In this document: positions 34,596 through 44,432 of the stretch, in pieces | Position numbering within the stretch: position 1 is the first letter of the stretch | How the letters are laid out: each line of letters starts with the position of its first letter | NCBI GenBank assembly: GCA_023407575.1 | Contig: JAEYLX010000067.1 | Location: 186,001 to 250,000 of the forward strand | DNA: 64,000 nt | Reading direction: 5' to 3' | Source of the DNA: Bacillota bacterium | GTDB taxonomy: Bacteria > Bacillota > Clostridia > Lachnospirales > Lachnospiraceae | Notes under the pieces: model-generated | Told to the model about the DNA's origin: nothing | The model's input: the letters and a program-made list of their open reading frames with translations, nothing else | Databases searched by the model: none | Made by a program: the position numbers and the translations under genes

Positions 34596-36185
34596 TTAGC
34601 TCCAATCCTCATTCAGCCAATTACGCAGAAGCTGGGCTACCGCCTCAGGCTTCTCATCTACAAATTTCTCTATCATACGACGAACTTCGGATACTTCATT
34701 AAATTCAATATCTTCAATTGTCTGATTTTCTTTTGTTGTTGCCAATAACTGTTCCACTGACAGCTCTGGCTCAAGCTCTGTAACCTCAACAGGTCTAACA
34801 CCACGAAATACTACAAACAATAATAAACCAACAATTAAGACTGCCAAAATAATTTGTAAATAATCAGTCCAACTTTTTGTCACTACTGTTTCCGGAACAA
34901 ATACTGGTTGTTCAAATGCACTTATTGTAATATTAGCAGCGGCAATACCCGTTGCATTTGAAACCAAAGAAAACAAATCCGCATCTGCTTCAAGTTTAAT
35001 ACGATCACTATTTGCGGCAGCATATTCTTCAAAGGTTGTATTGTCTAATAGACCTTGTGCTTGCAAATCTTCTTCGTGGTAGGTTTTCCCTCTGGTTAAA
35101 ACAATGGAAATAGAAGAGTTTTCTTTATTCACCACACCTACTTCACGCTCAATATTTGTAACTCTGGAGTTTGGTAAGTATTTATTGTCTTCAATTTCAA
35201 CGTTACCAGTGGTAGAAGAGGTATCTACACCATAAGTGGTCTCATCGTTCGAATCAGTTCCTGGAGTTCCGCCCGATGCCCCTGCATTCTCGGAGCTGTA
35301 GGTATAGCTACTGCTTAAAAGTCCTTGTTCCTGACCATCAGCAGGCAAATATTCCGTAAAAAGCTCCTCTGCTTTATCCATATTAATATCCAAATTCGGC
35401 ATAATTACTGCGTTTTCAAAGCCATAATTAATCACACCCATATAGAGATTATTAATAAAGGTATTTCTTAAACGTTCCTTAAAATCAGCCATACTGTTGG
35501 CACTTCCGGAGTAAAGGTCATCTCCGCCACCGTACAGCAGATTACCATACTGATCGGCTACTTTGATACTATCCGGTTTCTTATTACCAATGACCGCTGA
35601 AACAACCTCAGCAATCGTTTGTGCTGTGGAAGTTTTAAAATCATCGTTTATCGTTAGCGTTACACTTGCACTGGTATCTTTTGCTTCGGAGAGAATCGAA
35701 TCCTGATCTTCACTTGGCAGATAAGTTACCTCTGCATCCTCAATGCCTTCCATTTTCAAGATACTGTTACGGATCTGTTGCTGAAAATAAAGATTCACCT
35801 TTAAGGTACGATCATAATTCGTTGTACTTAAACTATTATTAAATAATTCCTCAATTGCAATTCCTGTGGAGGGCATATCGTTACTTGCCATCAAAAAAAC
35901 TGCATCCGTCTTTTGTTCTGTATCAACATAAATAGTTAAATTATCTTTTCCAACCTTATGTGTTATTCCTTCGTTTTCTAGCAAAGTAACAATATCACTT
36001 GCATCTTTTGGAGTTTCAGCACTTGTAAGTTTTTCATATTCTGTCCTTTGCATTAATGTAATTAATAATGCAAAAGCAAGAATAACCACACAAACAACAC
36101 TGATTATAATCGTCTTCTGCTTTGTGGTATATTTATTCCAAATATCCAAAAGCTTTTTCAGTAATTGCTTCGCTCTATCAGCCAT
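34596..36185 (-). CDS. fliF: Flagellar MS-ring protein FliF
   Basis: The product is 529 aa. Two membrane segments bracket a large extracytoplasmic region: near residues 24-46 (IIISVVCVVILAFALLITLM) and near 440-462 (LQIILAVLIVGLLLFVVF). YscJ/FliF ring-building motifs lie between them (EDAEVTYLPSEDQ, RVTNIEREVGVVNKENS). The C-terminal tail ends VAQLLRNWLNEDWS, the FliG-binding motif. It forms the MS ring that nucleates the whole basal body. Confidence 0.96.
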   Translation of the reverse strand: MADRAKQLLKKLLDIWNKYTTKQKTIIISVVCVVILAFALLITLMQRTEYEKLTSAETPKDASDIVTLLENEGITHKVGKDNLTIYVDTEQKTDAVFLMASNDMPSTGIAIEELFNNSLSTTNYDRTLKVNLYFQQQIRNSILKMEGIEDAEVTYLPSEDQDSILSEAKDTSASVTLTINDDFKTSTAQTIAEVVSAVIGNKKPDSIKVADQYGNLLYGGGDDLYSGSANSMADFKERLRNTFINNLYMGVINYGFENAVIMPNLDINMDKAEELFTEYLPADGQEQGLLSSSYTYSSENAGASGGTPGTDSNDETTYGVDTSSTTGNVEIEDNKYLPNSRVTNIEREVGVVNKENSSISIVLTRGKTYHEEDLQAQGLLDNTTFEEYAAANSDRIKLEADADLFSLVSNATGIAAANITISAFEQPVFVPETVVTKSWTDYLQIILAVLIVGLLLFVVFRGVRPVEVTELEPELSVEQLLATTKENQTIEDIEFNEVSEVRRMIEKFVDEKPEAVAQLLRNWLNEDWS

Positions 36186-36255
36186 TCCCCTAAACTCCTC
36201 TTCGCATGCTTACCTAAATCAAGGTGAAACGACAAGTCGTCTCTCTTGTCATGAA

Positions 36256-36564
36256 TTAAAACTGCAGGTTCATAATCTCTTTATAGGCATCCATTACATT
36301 ATTCCGTATTGCTACCGTATATTGCAATGCTAAATTAGCTTTCTGTTGAGCAACCTGCAGGTCATGTGTACTGTCCGTAAGACCAAGCGCATAGGAGGTT
36401 TCTGCTTCCTGTGCTGCATTTGTATAGTCATTGGTTTCCTTAATTAAATCTAAAGCTGATTGAAAGATACTATCAAAGCCACTTTCACTTTTGCCAACTG
36501 CAGTTGACGAATTAACACCCAGTTTACCTAACTGACTAATATTATTAACAGAAGCAATATTCAT
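36256..36564 (-). CDS. fliE: Flagellar hook-basal body protein FliE
   Basis: The product is 102 aa, the normal size. The C-terminal half is conserved (SYALGLTDSTHDLQVAQQKA, then NLALQYTVAIRNNVMDAYKE). FliE joins the MS ring and export gate to the proximal rod. It lies 70 bp before fliF and 93 bp after flgC. Confidence 0.95.
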   Translation of the reverse strand: MNIASVNNISQLGKLGVNSSTAVGKSESGFDSIFQSALDLIKETNDYTNAAQEAETSYALGLTDSTHDLQVAQQKANLALQYTVAIRNNVMDAYKEIMNLQF

Positions 36565-36657
36565 TCTTAACCTCCATTATGGTGGCCCGCACCATAAACC
36601 CTTTATATTTGTCCTTCGCAAGACAATTTGTAATAAAATCTATTTATATAACCTACC

Positions 36658-37095
36658 TTACTTGCCTACTTCAAGGCCTTTCATCGCCATGTTCTTAGTT
36701 GCATTAAATGCAGTCACGTTAGCTTCATAGGATCTGGTTGCATCAATCATATCCGTCATCTCTTGTACAATATTAACATTAGGATAAGTTACATAACCAT
36801 CTTCATCCGCATCCGGGTGAGAAGGATCGTATACTTTTCGCATTTCTGCATCGGTGTCTTCTACAATTTCAGTTACTTTTACACCGTTGCTTACTCCGCC
36901 AGCTGTTTTCATTAGTATATCACCAAATGGTGTGGCATCCTTTTCAGAAAAAACCACGGTTTTTCTTCTATATACATTGCCATCCTCATCTCTGGTGGTG
37001 TTCACATTGGCAATGTTCTGTGATATGATATCCAGTCGAAGTCTTTGAGCCGTCATACCACTGGCACTGACATTCATTCCGCTCATTATTGACAT
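36658..37095 (-). CDS. flgC: Proximal rod protein FlgC
   Basis: The product is 145 aa. The N-terminal rod signature is SGMTAQRLRLDIISQNIANV and the C-terminal helix is MIDATRSYEANVTAFNATKN, as in other rod proteins. It forms the proximal rod with FlgB, FlgF and FlgG. It follows flgB by 84 bp. Confidence 0.96.
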   Translation of the reverse strand: MSIMSGMNVSASGMTAQRLRLDIISQNIANVNTTRDEDGNVYRRKTVVFSEKDATPFGDILMKTAGGVSNGVKVTEIVEDTDAEMRKVYDPSHPDADEDGYVTYPNVNIVQEMTDMIDATRSYEANVTAFNATKNMAMKGLEVGK

Positions 37096-37179
37096 ATCGA
37101 TCCCTCCAAACTCATTTCTTTGTCACAATTGTCATTTTATTTTTAATAAACTTTTATCTTAAATAAGTTCTTTTCTTTT

Positions 37180-37566
37180 TTATCGTGCAAGTACCGCTTT
37201 AATCCGGTTAAATTCCTGTGTCATTGAATCTAACAAAGCGTTATATCTAATTTGGTTTTCAGCTAAATTCGCTGATTCTGTATCAATGTCGACATTATTA
37301 CCATCCAGTCGATAACTGGCTTGCGCATAATCTGTATATACGGTTGCGTCCAATTTATCCAGGTCAGCATCTGCCACTCTTTGATCAAGAGAACCATCTC
37401 CCATTAAAGCACTATGAAGATAGGTTTCGAATTGAATGTCCTTACGTTTATATCCAGGGGTGTCCACATTCGCTATATTGTTAACAATTAATTCATTACG
37501 TTTCCAGCTTGCATCAGCTGCTTTATCCAGTACGTTAATGTAGTTAAATGCATTAGAGCCAATCAT
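37180..37566 (-). CDS. flgB: Proximal rod protein FlgB
   Basis: The product is 128 aa, starting MIGSNAFNYINVLDKAADAS with ELIVNNIANVDTPGYKRKDI, the family signature. It is the first gene of the fla/che string. AAAGGAG lies 7 nt before the ATG at 37566. The earlier in-frame ATG at 37584 contains that ribosome-binding site within its own first codons, so it was rejected. The -10 of the operon promoter lies 28 bp upstream. Confidence 0.95.
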   Translation of the reverse strand: MIGSNAFNYINVLDKAADASWKRNELIVNNIANVDTPGYKRKDIQFETYLHSALMGDGSLDQRVADADLDKLDATVYTDYAQASYRLDGNNVDIDTESANLAENQIRYNALLDSMTQEFNRIKAVLAR

Positions 37567-37593
37567 ATCATTACTCCTTTCCATCCTATAAAC

Positions 37594-37621
37594 ATTATAA
37601 TAAATATTTCGAAAAACACAA
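37594..37621 (-). promoter_or_regulatory. SigA-type promoter of the fla/che operon
   Basis: On the minus strand, TTGTGT (37616-37621) and a perfect TATAAT (37594-37599) are separated by 16 bp. The predicted transcript starts about 20 nt before the flgB ATG. I saw no SigD-type (TAAA-N15-GCCGATAT) promoter here. The remaining 37622-37814 is very AT-rich with no gene. It could hold binding sites for the operon's regulators. Confidence 0.65.
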
Positions 37622-37814
37622 GATGTATTTGAAAAATTAGTAGAATAATACTAAACCTTGTGGAATTATGTAAAAATATAATAGTTCTGTATACCTATTC
37701 CAAACACATTAATTCCTAATATTTAGATAAAAAAATATCAACGGTGCTGATATTGGTTTCACTTTCCATATACAAAATGAATTAAAACACTATTTCCTTT
37801 GTCATAAATAAAAC

Positions 37815-37870
37815 AAAAGGACTTATAGGAGGTAACTCCCACAAATCCTTTTGCGCTAATAAGTCCTTTT
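37815..37870 (-). terminator. Intrinsic terminator after codY
   Basis: A 12-bp perfect outer stem (AAAAGGACTTAT / ATAAGTCCTTTT) encloses a second hairpin (GGAG / CTCC), followed on the minus strand by GTTTTATTT. It starts 4 bp beyond the codY stop and insulates the flagellar promoter from codY transcription. Confidence 0.85.
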
Positions 37871-37874
37871 ATCA

Positions 37875-38651
37875 TTATGAAATGTGATTCATATTATTTA
37901 ATTCATCGAATACCACGTCATTTAGAACCCTTATATAAGTTCCCTTCATACCAGAAGATCTAGATTCAATGACACCTGCACTTTCAAATTTGCGAAGGGC
38001 ATTTACAATTACTGATCTTGTTATTCCAACTCTGTCTGCTATCTTACTGGCAACCAGAATCCCCTCGTTACCCTTTAATTCTTCAAAAATATGGGTAATT
38101 GCTTCAAGTTCCGAAAAAGATAAGGTACTAATGGCTGATTTTACAATCTGAACCTTACGATTTTCTTCTGCATTCTCTTCATTCACAGAACGCATCATCT
38201 CTAACCCTACTACTGTTGTTCCATATTCACTAAGAATAATATCATCCAATGTGTATTGCAGACCTGATTTGTATAAGAATAAAGTTCCTAATCTCTCACC
38301 CGCAATATCAATTGGCGTAATAATTGCATGATAGGTATCTACATTGTCAAACTCAAAACCAAGTGTTCTTAAATTTACATTTTCCTTCGTAGATAAAATA
38401 TTTAAAAGGCGTTCATTCAAGAGTCCGTCTATATGTCGACCTACAGCGTCTTTAATCAGTTCTTTTATTTCAATGATATCGTTGCGATTTTTTAAACCAA
38501 GTACTTTTCCCTTTCGACTAATCACTAAAACATTCGATGCAAGTATTTCGCTCAAAACCACACAGATGTCATTAAAAACAACCTTATGCGAATTATTATT
38601 ATGCAGTAGATTGTTTATCTTTCTTGTTTTATCCAATAACTGTACGCTCAT
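37875..38651 (-). CDS. codY: Global transcription regulator CodY
   Basis: The product is 258 aa, the normal length. The N-terminal GAF domain that senses branched-chain amino acids covers about residues 1-155. The C-terminal winged helix has ASKIADRVGITRSVIVNALR (about 203-222) and GTYIRVLND. With GTP it represses nutrient-scavenging, motility and sporulation genes in rich medium. GGGAGG lies 9 nt before the ATG. It stands immediately upstream of the fla/che operon, as in Bacillus, but the clpQ/clpY and xerC genes found there are absent. Confidence 0.97.
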   Translation of the reverse strand: MSVQLLDKTRKINNLLHNNNSHKVVFNDICVVLSEILASNVLVISRKGKVLGLKNRNDIIEIKELIKDAVGRHIDGLLNERLLNILSTKENVNLRTLGFEFDNVDTYHAIITPIDIAGERLGTLFLYKSGLQYTLDDIILSEYGTTVVGLEMMRSVNEENAEENRKVQIVKSAISTLSFSELEAITHIFEELKGNEGILVASKIADRVGITRSVIVNALRKFESAGVIESRSSGMKGTYIRVLNDVVFDELNNMNHIS

Positions 38652-38814
38652 TCCATAGATCCTCCCGGCTCACTTTTCCCTTATAGCACCCATATATTTA
38701 TCCACTTAAAGATAGAAACCGTAAGAAACTCCCATTGTGAGTCACTCCGGTCTGCTTTACGCGTTCCCTACGCGCATCTAACAAATTTCATATTATGTAG
38801 AAATTTGTTTTCAT
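38652..38814 (-). promoter_or_regulatory. codY leader region with hairpins
   Basis: The space before codY holds a 10-bp hairpin (38780-38809, AACAAATTTC / GAAATTTGTT) and a short GC hairpin (38760-38774, CGCG / CGCG). A GC-richer stretch follows (38715-38775), unlike the AT-rich spacers around it. No convincing -35/-10 pair or CodY box was found. It may be a leader or an old repeat. Confidence 0.4.
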
Positions 38815-38820
38815 GAATAA

Positions 38821-38858
38821 AGGCAATACATTAAGTTATACACTTAATTGTATTACCT
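38821..38858 (-). terminator. Likely terminator after topA
   Basis: A long imperfect stem (AGGTAATACAATTAAGT / ACTTAATGTATTGCCT on the minus strand) with a 5-nt loop is followed by TTTATTC. On the plus strand it is followed by TTTTAGATTTT. It lies about 135 bp beyond the topA stop. The space between (38859-38991) is AT-rich with nothing recognised. Confidence 0.6.
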
Positions 38859-38991
38859 TTTAGATTTTATCATAACTTATTCTCAAAAACAATACTCTTT
38901 TCTGAGTTTTGACTCACATTAATTGATAATTTCACATTATTTTTGTAATTTTATATACTTATAAATTATTTTAGACAGTATAGAACTTGTT

Positions 38992-41049
38992 TTATTTCAC
39001 CATATTTGTTACATTACCACATTTTGGGTTTTCACACACCAATTTATTACCTTTTTCTAAAACAATCCCACCACATTTTTCACAACTGGAACTGGAAGGT
39101 TTTTGCCAGGTCATAAAGTCACAATCAGGATTATTTATGCATCCATAGTACTTTCTACCCTTTTTGGTTTTTCTTAATACAATATCACTTCCACAGTTTG
39201 GACATGCTACACCGATTTTTTCCAAATATGGTTTTGTATTCTTACAATCAGGAAAACCAGGACAGGCTAAGAACCTACCATGAGGTCCATATTTGACCAC
39301 CATATTTTTACCACAAAGTTCACATATTTCTTCTGTAACTTCATCATCAATCTGTATCTGGTCAAGTTCAATATGGGCATTATCTACAGCTTCCTTTAAA
39401 TCCGGGTAGAAATTACTTACAACTGTTTTCCAATTAACGGTACCGTCTTCCACACAGTCAAGCAGTGATTCCATATTCGCTGTAAAGTTAACATCAACAA
39501 TCGTTGGAAATGCTAATTTCATAATTTTATTTACTGCTTCGCCCATCTCAGTAATATAGAGATTTTTATTTTCTTTCGCTACATATCTTCTGGCAATTAG
39601 TGTTGTAATTGTAGGTGCATAGGTACTTGGTCTACCAATACCCCATTCTTCTAAGGTTTTCACCAGCGAAGCTTCCGTATAATGCGCTGGAGGCTGTGTA
39701 AAATGCTGACTCTTTAATAATTGAAGTAACGTCAGTGTTTCACCTTCTTTAAGTCCGTCAAAAGCCACACCTGCTTCTTCCTCTTCTTCCTCCTGTGTAT
39801 AGACGCTCATAAAGCCTTCAAATATTAATTTAGACGCCGATGCGGAAAATCGATAATCGTTTGCTTCTATTTTAATTGTATTGGTTTCATATTTTGCTGA
39901 CTGCATTCTACTAGCAACAAATCTTTTCCAAATCAGTTGATAAAGTCTAAATTGATCTCTATTTAAAGATTCCTTGATGTCACTCGGGCTAAACTCAATA
40001 TAGGTTGGACGAATTGCTTCATGCGCATCTTGTATCTTCTTTCCAGTACGACCTTGATTCTCATCAGTCGCAACAAAATCAGCACCGAACTTTAACTTTA
40101 CGTATTCTTTCGCTGCAGTATCTGCTTCGTCACTGATACGAATAGAATCTGTACGTAAGTAAGTGATTAAACCAACCGTACCATGCCCTTTAATATCCAC
40201 ACCTTCATATAATTGCTGTGCAAGTTGCATGGTTTTTTGGGTAGAATAATTTAGTACTTTGGAAGCTTCCTGCTGTAGAGTACTGGTTGTAAATGGAAGT
40301 GGCGCTCTACGAATACGTTCACCACGCTTAATTTCCTTTACACGAAACTCTGCGTTATTAAGATTACTTAAAATTTCATTCATTTCAGCTTCGGAACGAA
40401 TTTCCTTCTTGGAGGAACTGAATTTAGCCACAAGTGGTTTTTTCTTTCCTTTCAGTTCAAACTCCGCCTCTAAATTCCAATACTCTTCTGGTACAAAGGC
40501 ATTAATCTCATCTTCTCTATCACAGATGATGCGCAGAGTTACGGATTGCACTCTACCCGCACTTAAGCCTCGTTTTACTTTTTCCCATAAAAGCGGGCTT
40601 ATTTTATAGCCTACCATACGATCCAGTACTCTTCTTGCTTGTTGTGCATTAACCAATCCCATATCAATTGGTCTTGCCTGCTTGATTGAGGACTTGATTG
40701 CATTTTTTGTAATTTCATTGAAACTTATTCTACTGGAATCTTTATCTTCTAATTTTAATGTATGGCTAAGATGCCAGGAGATTGCTTCTCCCTCACGGTC
40801 AGGGTCAGTTGCAAGATATACCTTATCTGCCTTCTTCACTTCCTTACGGAGTTTAGCAAGTAAGTCACCCTTTCCTCGTATAGTAATATACTTAGGCTCA
40901 TAATCATGCTCAATATCAACACCCATTTGACTCTTTGGCAAATCCCTGACATGGCCGTTGGAAGCAAGCACCTCATAATTGGCTCCCAAAAATTTCTTTA
41001 TGGTCTTGGCTTTCGCCGGTGATTCTACGATAACAAGATTTTTTGGCAT
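38992..41049 (-). CDS. topA: DNA topoisomerase I
   Basis: The product is 685 aa, a type IA enzyme that relaxes negative supercoils. The Toprim domain starts LVIVESPAKAKTIKKFLG and contains the acidic DPDREGEAISWHL. The catalytic Tyr is in GLITYLRTDSIRIS. Three C-terminal tetracysteine zinc-binding motifs are present (CELCGKNM...CPGFPDC; CPNCGSD...CINNPDC; CEKCGG...CENPKC). It follows dprA by about 140 bp, in the Firmicutes order dprA-topA-codY. Confidence 0.97.
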   Translation of the reverse strand: MPKNLVIVESPAKAKTIKKFLGANYEVLASNGHVRDLPKSQMGVDIEHDYEPKYITIRGKGDLLAKLRKEVKKADKVYLATDPDREGEAISWHLSHTLKLEDKDSSRISFNEITKNAIKSSIKQARPIDMGLVNAQQARRVLDRMVGYKISPLLWEKVKRGLSAGRVQSVTLRIICDREDEINAFVPEEYWNLEAEFELKGKKKPLVAKFSSSKKEIRSEAEMNEILSNLNNAEFRVKEIKRGERIRRAPLPFTTSTLQQEASKVLNYSTQKTMQLAQQLYEGVDIKGHGTVGLITYLRTDSIRISDEADTAAKEYVKLKFGADFVATDENQGRTGKKIQDAHEAIRPTYIEFSPSDIKESLNRDQFRLYQLIWKRFVASRMQSAKYETNTIKIEANDYRFSASASKLIFEGFMSVYTQEEEEEEAGVAFDGLKEGETLTLLQLLKSQHFTQPPAHYTEASLVKTLEEWGIGRPSTYAPTITTLIARRYVAKENKNLYITEMGEAVNKIMKLAFPTIVDVNFTANMESLLDCVEDGTVNWKTVVSNFYPDLKEAVDNAHIELDQIQIDDEVTEEICELCGKNMVVKYGPHGRFLACPGFPDCKNTKPYLEKIGVACPNCGSDIVLRKTKKGRKYYGCINNPDCDFMTWQKPSSSSCEKCGGIVLEKGNKLVCENPKCGNVTNMVK

Positions 41050-41190
41050 ATGAAAACCTCATTTCTATGTTAATATAAATAATTATTCCTTTTATTTCAG
41101 AAATAAATGCTCTTCTGATTCAATGTATACTATGAAACTCTTTAAAATAATGATACTTACGTAGGAATAATTACCTTGTTTCACAGAAAT

Positions 41191-42315
41191 TTAATTCAAC
41201 ATTATCTCCTGCGCAATATAATAATTCTTCCTCGACTGTTTGATGTAGCCTCTAAGTTCCAGCTGTAATAGCTTTTCCATCAGTATATCAATTGTGAATC
41301 CGGTCTCTGAAGCTATATCGTTTACATGTTTCGGCTCCAAACATAGTGAAGCATACACTATTTTCTCATTCAATTCAAGCAGATTATTAATTTTTTTCAA
41401 ATTTGGTAAAGATTGCTTATGTTCTAAAATATAATCTTCTAAGATATCCTGTGGTTGTGTAACTAATTTTGCCCCCATTTTAATTAAATTATTACAACCT
41501 TCGCTTAACTGATCTGTGATTCTCCCAGGTATCGCATAGATGTCCTTTCCTTGTTCTAATCCCATATCAATCGTTATTAAGGAGCCACTTTTATTCTTCG
41601 CCTCAACAATTAAAATTCGATCACTTAATGCACTGATTATACGATTACGCATAGGAAAATTTCCTGCAAAGGGTTGAACTCCCGGTCCATATTCAGAGAT
41701 GATACCTCCACTTTTTTGCATATCCATATATAATCCAATATTTTCTCTTGGATAGCAAATATCGATACCACTGCCTAGAATGCCATAGGTAATTCCCCCG
41801 GTATTTAAGCATCCTTCATGAGCATATGCATCAATTCCTCTTGCAAGCCCACTAATAACTGAAATCCCCTCTTTTGCAACCGCCGCTGCAAAATATCTTG
41901 CAATCTCTCTTCCGGTGTTAGAACATTCTCTCGCTCCTACAATTGCCAGAATATTTTCTCCTTCCCTTGGTAGCCTCCCCTTATAAAACAGTGAATATGG
42001 TGCGTCAAAAATATTTCGCAACTTACAGGGATAAAGCTCGTCCTCCTTAGTTAGATAGGAAATTCCCTTTTCTTTTAGTTTATTATAGTTTTCTATGATT
42101 TTTTCTGGAATTCTACTTTCACAGATAGCCGTAATATCACCCTCATTGAATCTGAAATTTCCTGGACAACATTCCTTTTTAAATAATTCCAAATCCTCTT
42201 TCTTCGCATGATATATACCTTCTGCACTTTCAAAAACCTGTAAAAGCAGGTTTATTTTCTTAATACCTATTTTATTAATATTACCTAACCAAAAACGATA
42301 TTCTTCTATAGTCAC
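41191..42315 (-). CDS. dprA: DNA-processing protein DprA (Smf)
   Basis: The product is 374 aa. The Rossmann domain (about residues 110-300) has AIVGARECSNTGREIARYFA, VISGLARGIDAYAHEG and GSLITIDMGLEQGKDIYAIP. A C-terminal winged-helix region ends LELRGYIKQSRKNYYIAQE. DprA loads RecA onto incoming single-stranded DNA in transformation. The GTG at 42315 has AAGGA 5 nt upstream and gives VTIEEYRFWLGN. The first in-frame ATG (42360) lacks a site. It follows comM, another competence-linked gene. Confidence 0.93.
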   Translation of the reverse strand: MTIEEYRFWLGNINKIGIKKINLLLQVFESAEGIYHAKKEDLELFKKECCPGNFRFNEGDITAICESRIPEKIIENYNKLKEKGISYLTKEDELYPCKLRNIFDAPYSLFYKGRLPREGENILAIVGARECSNTGREIARYFAAAVAKEGISVISGLARGIDAYAHEGCLNTGGITYGILGSGIDICYPRENIGLYMDMQKSGGIISEYGPGVQPFAGNFPMRNRIISALSDRILIVEAKNKSGSLITIDMGLEQGKDIYAIPGRITDQLSEGCNNLIKMGAKLVTQPQDILEDYILEHKQSLPNLKKINNLLELNEKIVYASLCLEPKHVNDIASETGFTIDILMEKLLQLELRGYIKQSRKNYYIAQEIMLN

Positions 42316-42392
42316 AATCTTCCTTGCCTTTCTGTGGCACCTGTACCGTATTAACCACAAGCATCCAAACTATGATATACAGGGTTTTGCAC

Positions 42393-43925
42393 TTATTCCC
42401 CCCAGTATTTTTGATCCATACTGCGATAACAAATCGCTTCACTGATATGCTTTGTTGATATTTCTTCGCTATCGTCAAGATCTGCAATTGTTCTTGCTAC
42501 TTTTAAAATTCGATGATATGCTCTGGCACTTAAATTCATTTTAATAAATGCTTCCTCTAAAAGTACTTGTTCTTTTATTTCTAATTTACAGAATTTCTTA
42601 ATCAAACTAGGTGTTAACTGTGAATTAAAGTATATATTTTGCTTCTTATATCGCTCTAATTGAATCTCCCTTGCTTTACTGACACGTGCTCGAATTCGAT
42701 TTGAAGTTTCCTGTTTTGATTGGACCTGCAAATCCTTGTAATTCATTTGTAAGGCTTCAATACAAATATCAAAGCGGTCCAAAAGTGGTTGCGATATTCT
42801 ACCCAAATATCTTTTTACATATGAAATTGAGCAGTTACACCGGTTACGATCTGGATAATATCCGCAACCGCAAGGGTTCATCGCCGCTACAAGCATAAAT
42901 CCTGCCGGGTAACGGTAGGAACCACTTAACCTCGCAATAGTTACAGCTTTATCCTCCAGTGGTTGACGAAGTACTTCAATGGTATTCTTTTGAAATTCGG
43001 GAAGTTCATCCAGGAACAATACACCGTGATGCGCCAAGCTGATTTCACCAGGTCTTGGAGATATTCCGCCACCTACTAAAGCGGTGGTTGTAATGGTATG
43101 GTGGGGGTTTCGAAAAGGCCTTGCTGCAATCAAAGCTCTTTTATCCATTAAGCCGGCGATACTATATATCTTAGATAATTCCATACTCTCTTCAAACGAA
43201 AGTTCGGGCATAATACTTGGTATTCGTTTTGCCAACATAGTTTTCCCAGAGCCCGGTGGACCAATCATCAGAATGTTATGCATACCCGATACTGCTATTT
43301 CAATCGCACGTTTTGCTGCTACCTGCCCTGCCACTTCAGAAAAATCTGGTGCATCGTCCTGTCTCTTTTGTTGAAAAAGCGAATCAACATCCACCTCATC
43401 CGCCTTAGGATTCGTTTTTCCGTTTAGCAATTCTACTGCCTCATTAAGACTGTTTACTCCATAAATTTCAATTCCATTTATAACAGCACCTTCAGAAGCA
43501 TTTTCTTTTGGAACGATACACTTTTTAAATCCCTGCTCTTTTGCACACATAACGATAGGAAGGACTCCATTAACTCTATTCACATTTCCATTTAAGCTGA
43601 GTTCTCCGATGATTAAGACATCTTTTAGATGTTCCTCGGATAGATGGCCAAAGGCCGTAAGAATAGCAATTGCTACTGCGAGATCAAAAACAGTTCCTTC
43701 TTTGCGAATATCAGCAGGCGATAAATTAATAGTAATTCTTTTTGCGGGTAAGAGATAACCAGAATTCTTAAGGGCTATTCGTACCCTCTCTCTTGCTTCC
43801 TTGACCTCCGAACCCAAAAGACCAACCATTTCAAAAATCGGAAGACCATCACTAACATCTGCCTCAACCGATACGATAATACCATCAATACCATGAATTG
43901 CAGCACAATACGCTTTGCTAAACAT
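42393..43925 (-). CDS. comM: Mg-chelatase-like AAA+ protein YifB/ComM
   Basis: The product is 510 aa. The N-terminal Lon-protease-like (S5) domain is about residues 20-165. The AAA+ domain has Walker A IGPPGSGKTMLAKRI, Walker B GVLFLDELPEF and the family motif AMNPCGCGYYPD. A C-terminal Mg-chelatase domain (NLSARAYHRILKVARTIADL) ends the protein. ComM helicases extend branch migration during transformation. AAGGAG lies in front of the ATG and a good promoter is upstream. dprA follows after 77 bp. Confidence 0.94.
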   Translation of the reverse strand: MFSKAYCAAIHGIDGIIVSVEADVSDGLPIFEMVGLLGSEVKEARERVRIALKNSGYLLPAKRITINLSPADIRKEGTVFDLAVAIAILTAFGHLSEEHLKDVLIIGELSLNGNVNRVNGVLPIVMCAKEQGFKKCIVPKENASEGAVINGIEIYGVNSLNEAVELLNGKTNPKADEVDVDSLFQQKRQDDAPDFSEVAGQVAAKRAIEIAVSGMHNILMIGPPGSGKTMLAKRIPSIMPELSFEESMELSKIYSIAGLMDKRALIAARPFRNPHHTITTTALVGGGISPRPGEISLAHHGVLFLDELPEFQKNTIEVLRQPLEDKAVTIARLSGSYRYPAGFMLVAAMNPCGCGYYPDRNRCNCSISYVKRYLGRISQPLLDRFDICIEALQMNYKDLQVQSKQETSNRIRARVSKAREIQLERYKKQNIYFNSQLTPSLIKKFCKLEIKEQVLLEEAFIKMNLSARAYHRILKVARTIADLDDSEEISTKHISEAICYRSMDQKYWGE

Positions 43926-43977
43926 GTATTCTCCTTTCTTGTCTCTCTACACGAAAGGAATCATTTGCTTAAATTAA

Positions 43978-44006
43978 AGTATACCAAGTTTGGAATTTAC
44001 TGACAA
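43978..44006 (-). promoter_or_regulatory. SigA promoter of comM-dprA
   Basis: On the minus strand, TTGTCA (44001-44006) and TATACT (43978-43983) have an ideal 17-bp spacer, about 50 bp before the comM ATG. The rest of the 507-bp gap to ymxH (44007-44432) is AT-rich. It holds only a weak inverted repeat near 44242-44270 and a TATAAT at about 44311 without a good -35. Confidence 0.75.
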
Positions 44007-44432
44007 GCAGGTTTTTATCTTTGTAAATTATGTAGCTTTTTTAGTCAATTGTTATACAACTTAACCAGTGAATTTATGTTAAAATATTGGCCTAAAATAA
44101 ATCCTTTATAGGTTCCAATTTCTTATTTCACTTTTGTAGCTATCTTTTGTAGCTTATATAATATGAAGAAACTCCTCAATAAATAAATTGTAATTGTACA
44201 GAAGGAAATAGATTAAATAGAAATCAGTATGAACGCTTGTTTTCTAATATATTTTTATAAATATAGAAACTTGCTTTCAAAGCATTAGAGTTAGTCAAGT
44301 TATGTGCATATAATAAACCAAGATATCTATTCACGATTATGTTCCTCCTATTTGTAATCAAGATAGGATAGGATTCTAGATTGTAATGTCTCATGTAACA
44401 GAACGGAATAGTTTATGAAATGGAGGTATTAT

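Noticed and set aside
37622..37814. CodY-binding box (AATTTTCWGAAAATT) upstream of flgB
   Set aside because: The nearest sequences keep only one half of the consensus. The match is no better than expected in such AT-rich DNA.
44007..44432. Small gene or RNA gene in the comM-ymxH gap
   Set aside because: Only very short frames without ribosome-binding sites and a weak inverted repeat are present. No tRNA-like or riboswitch-like pattern was recognised.
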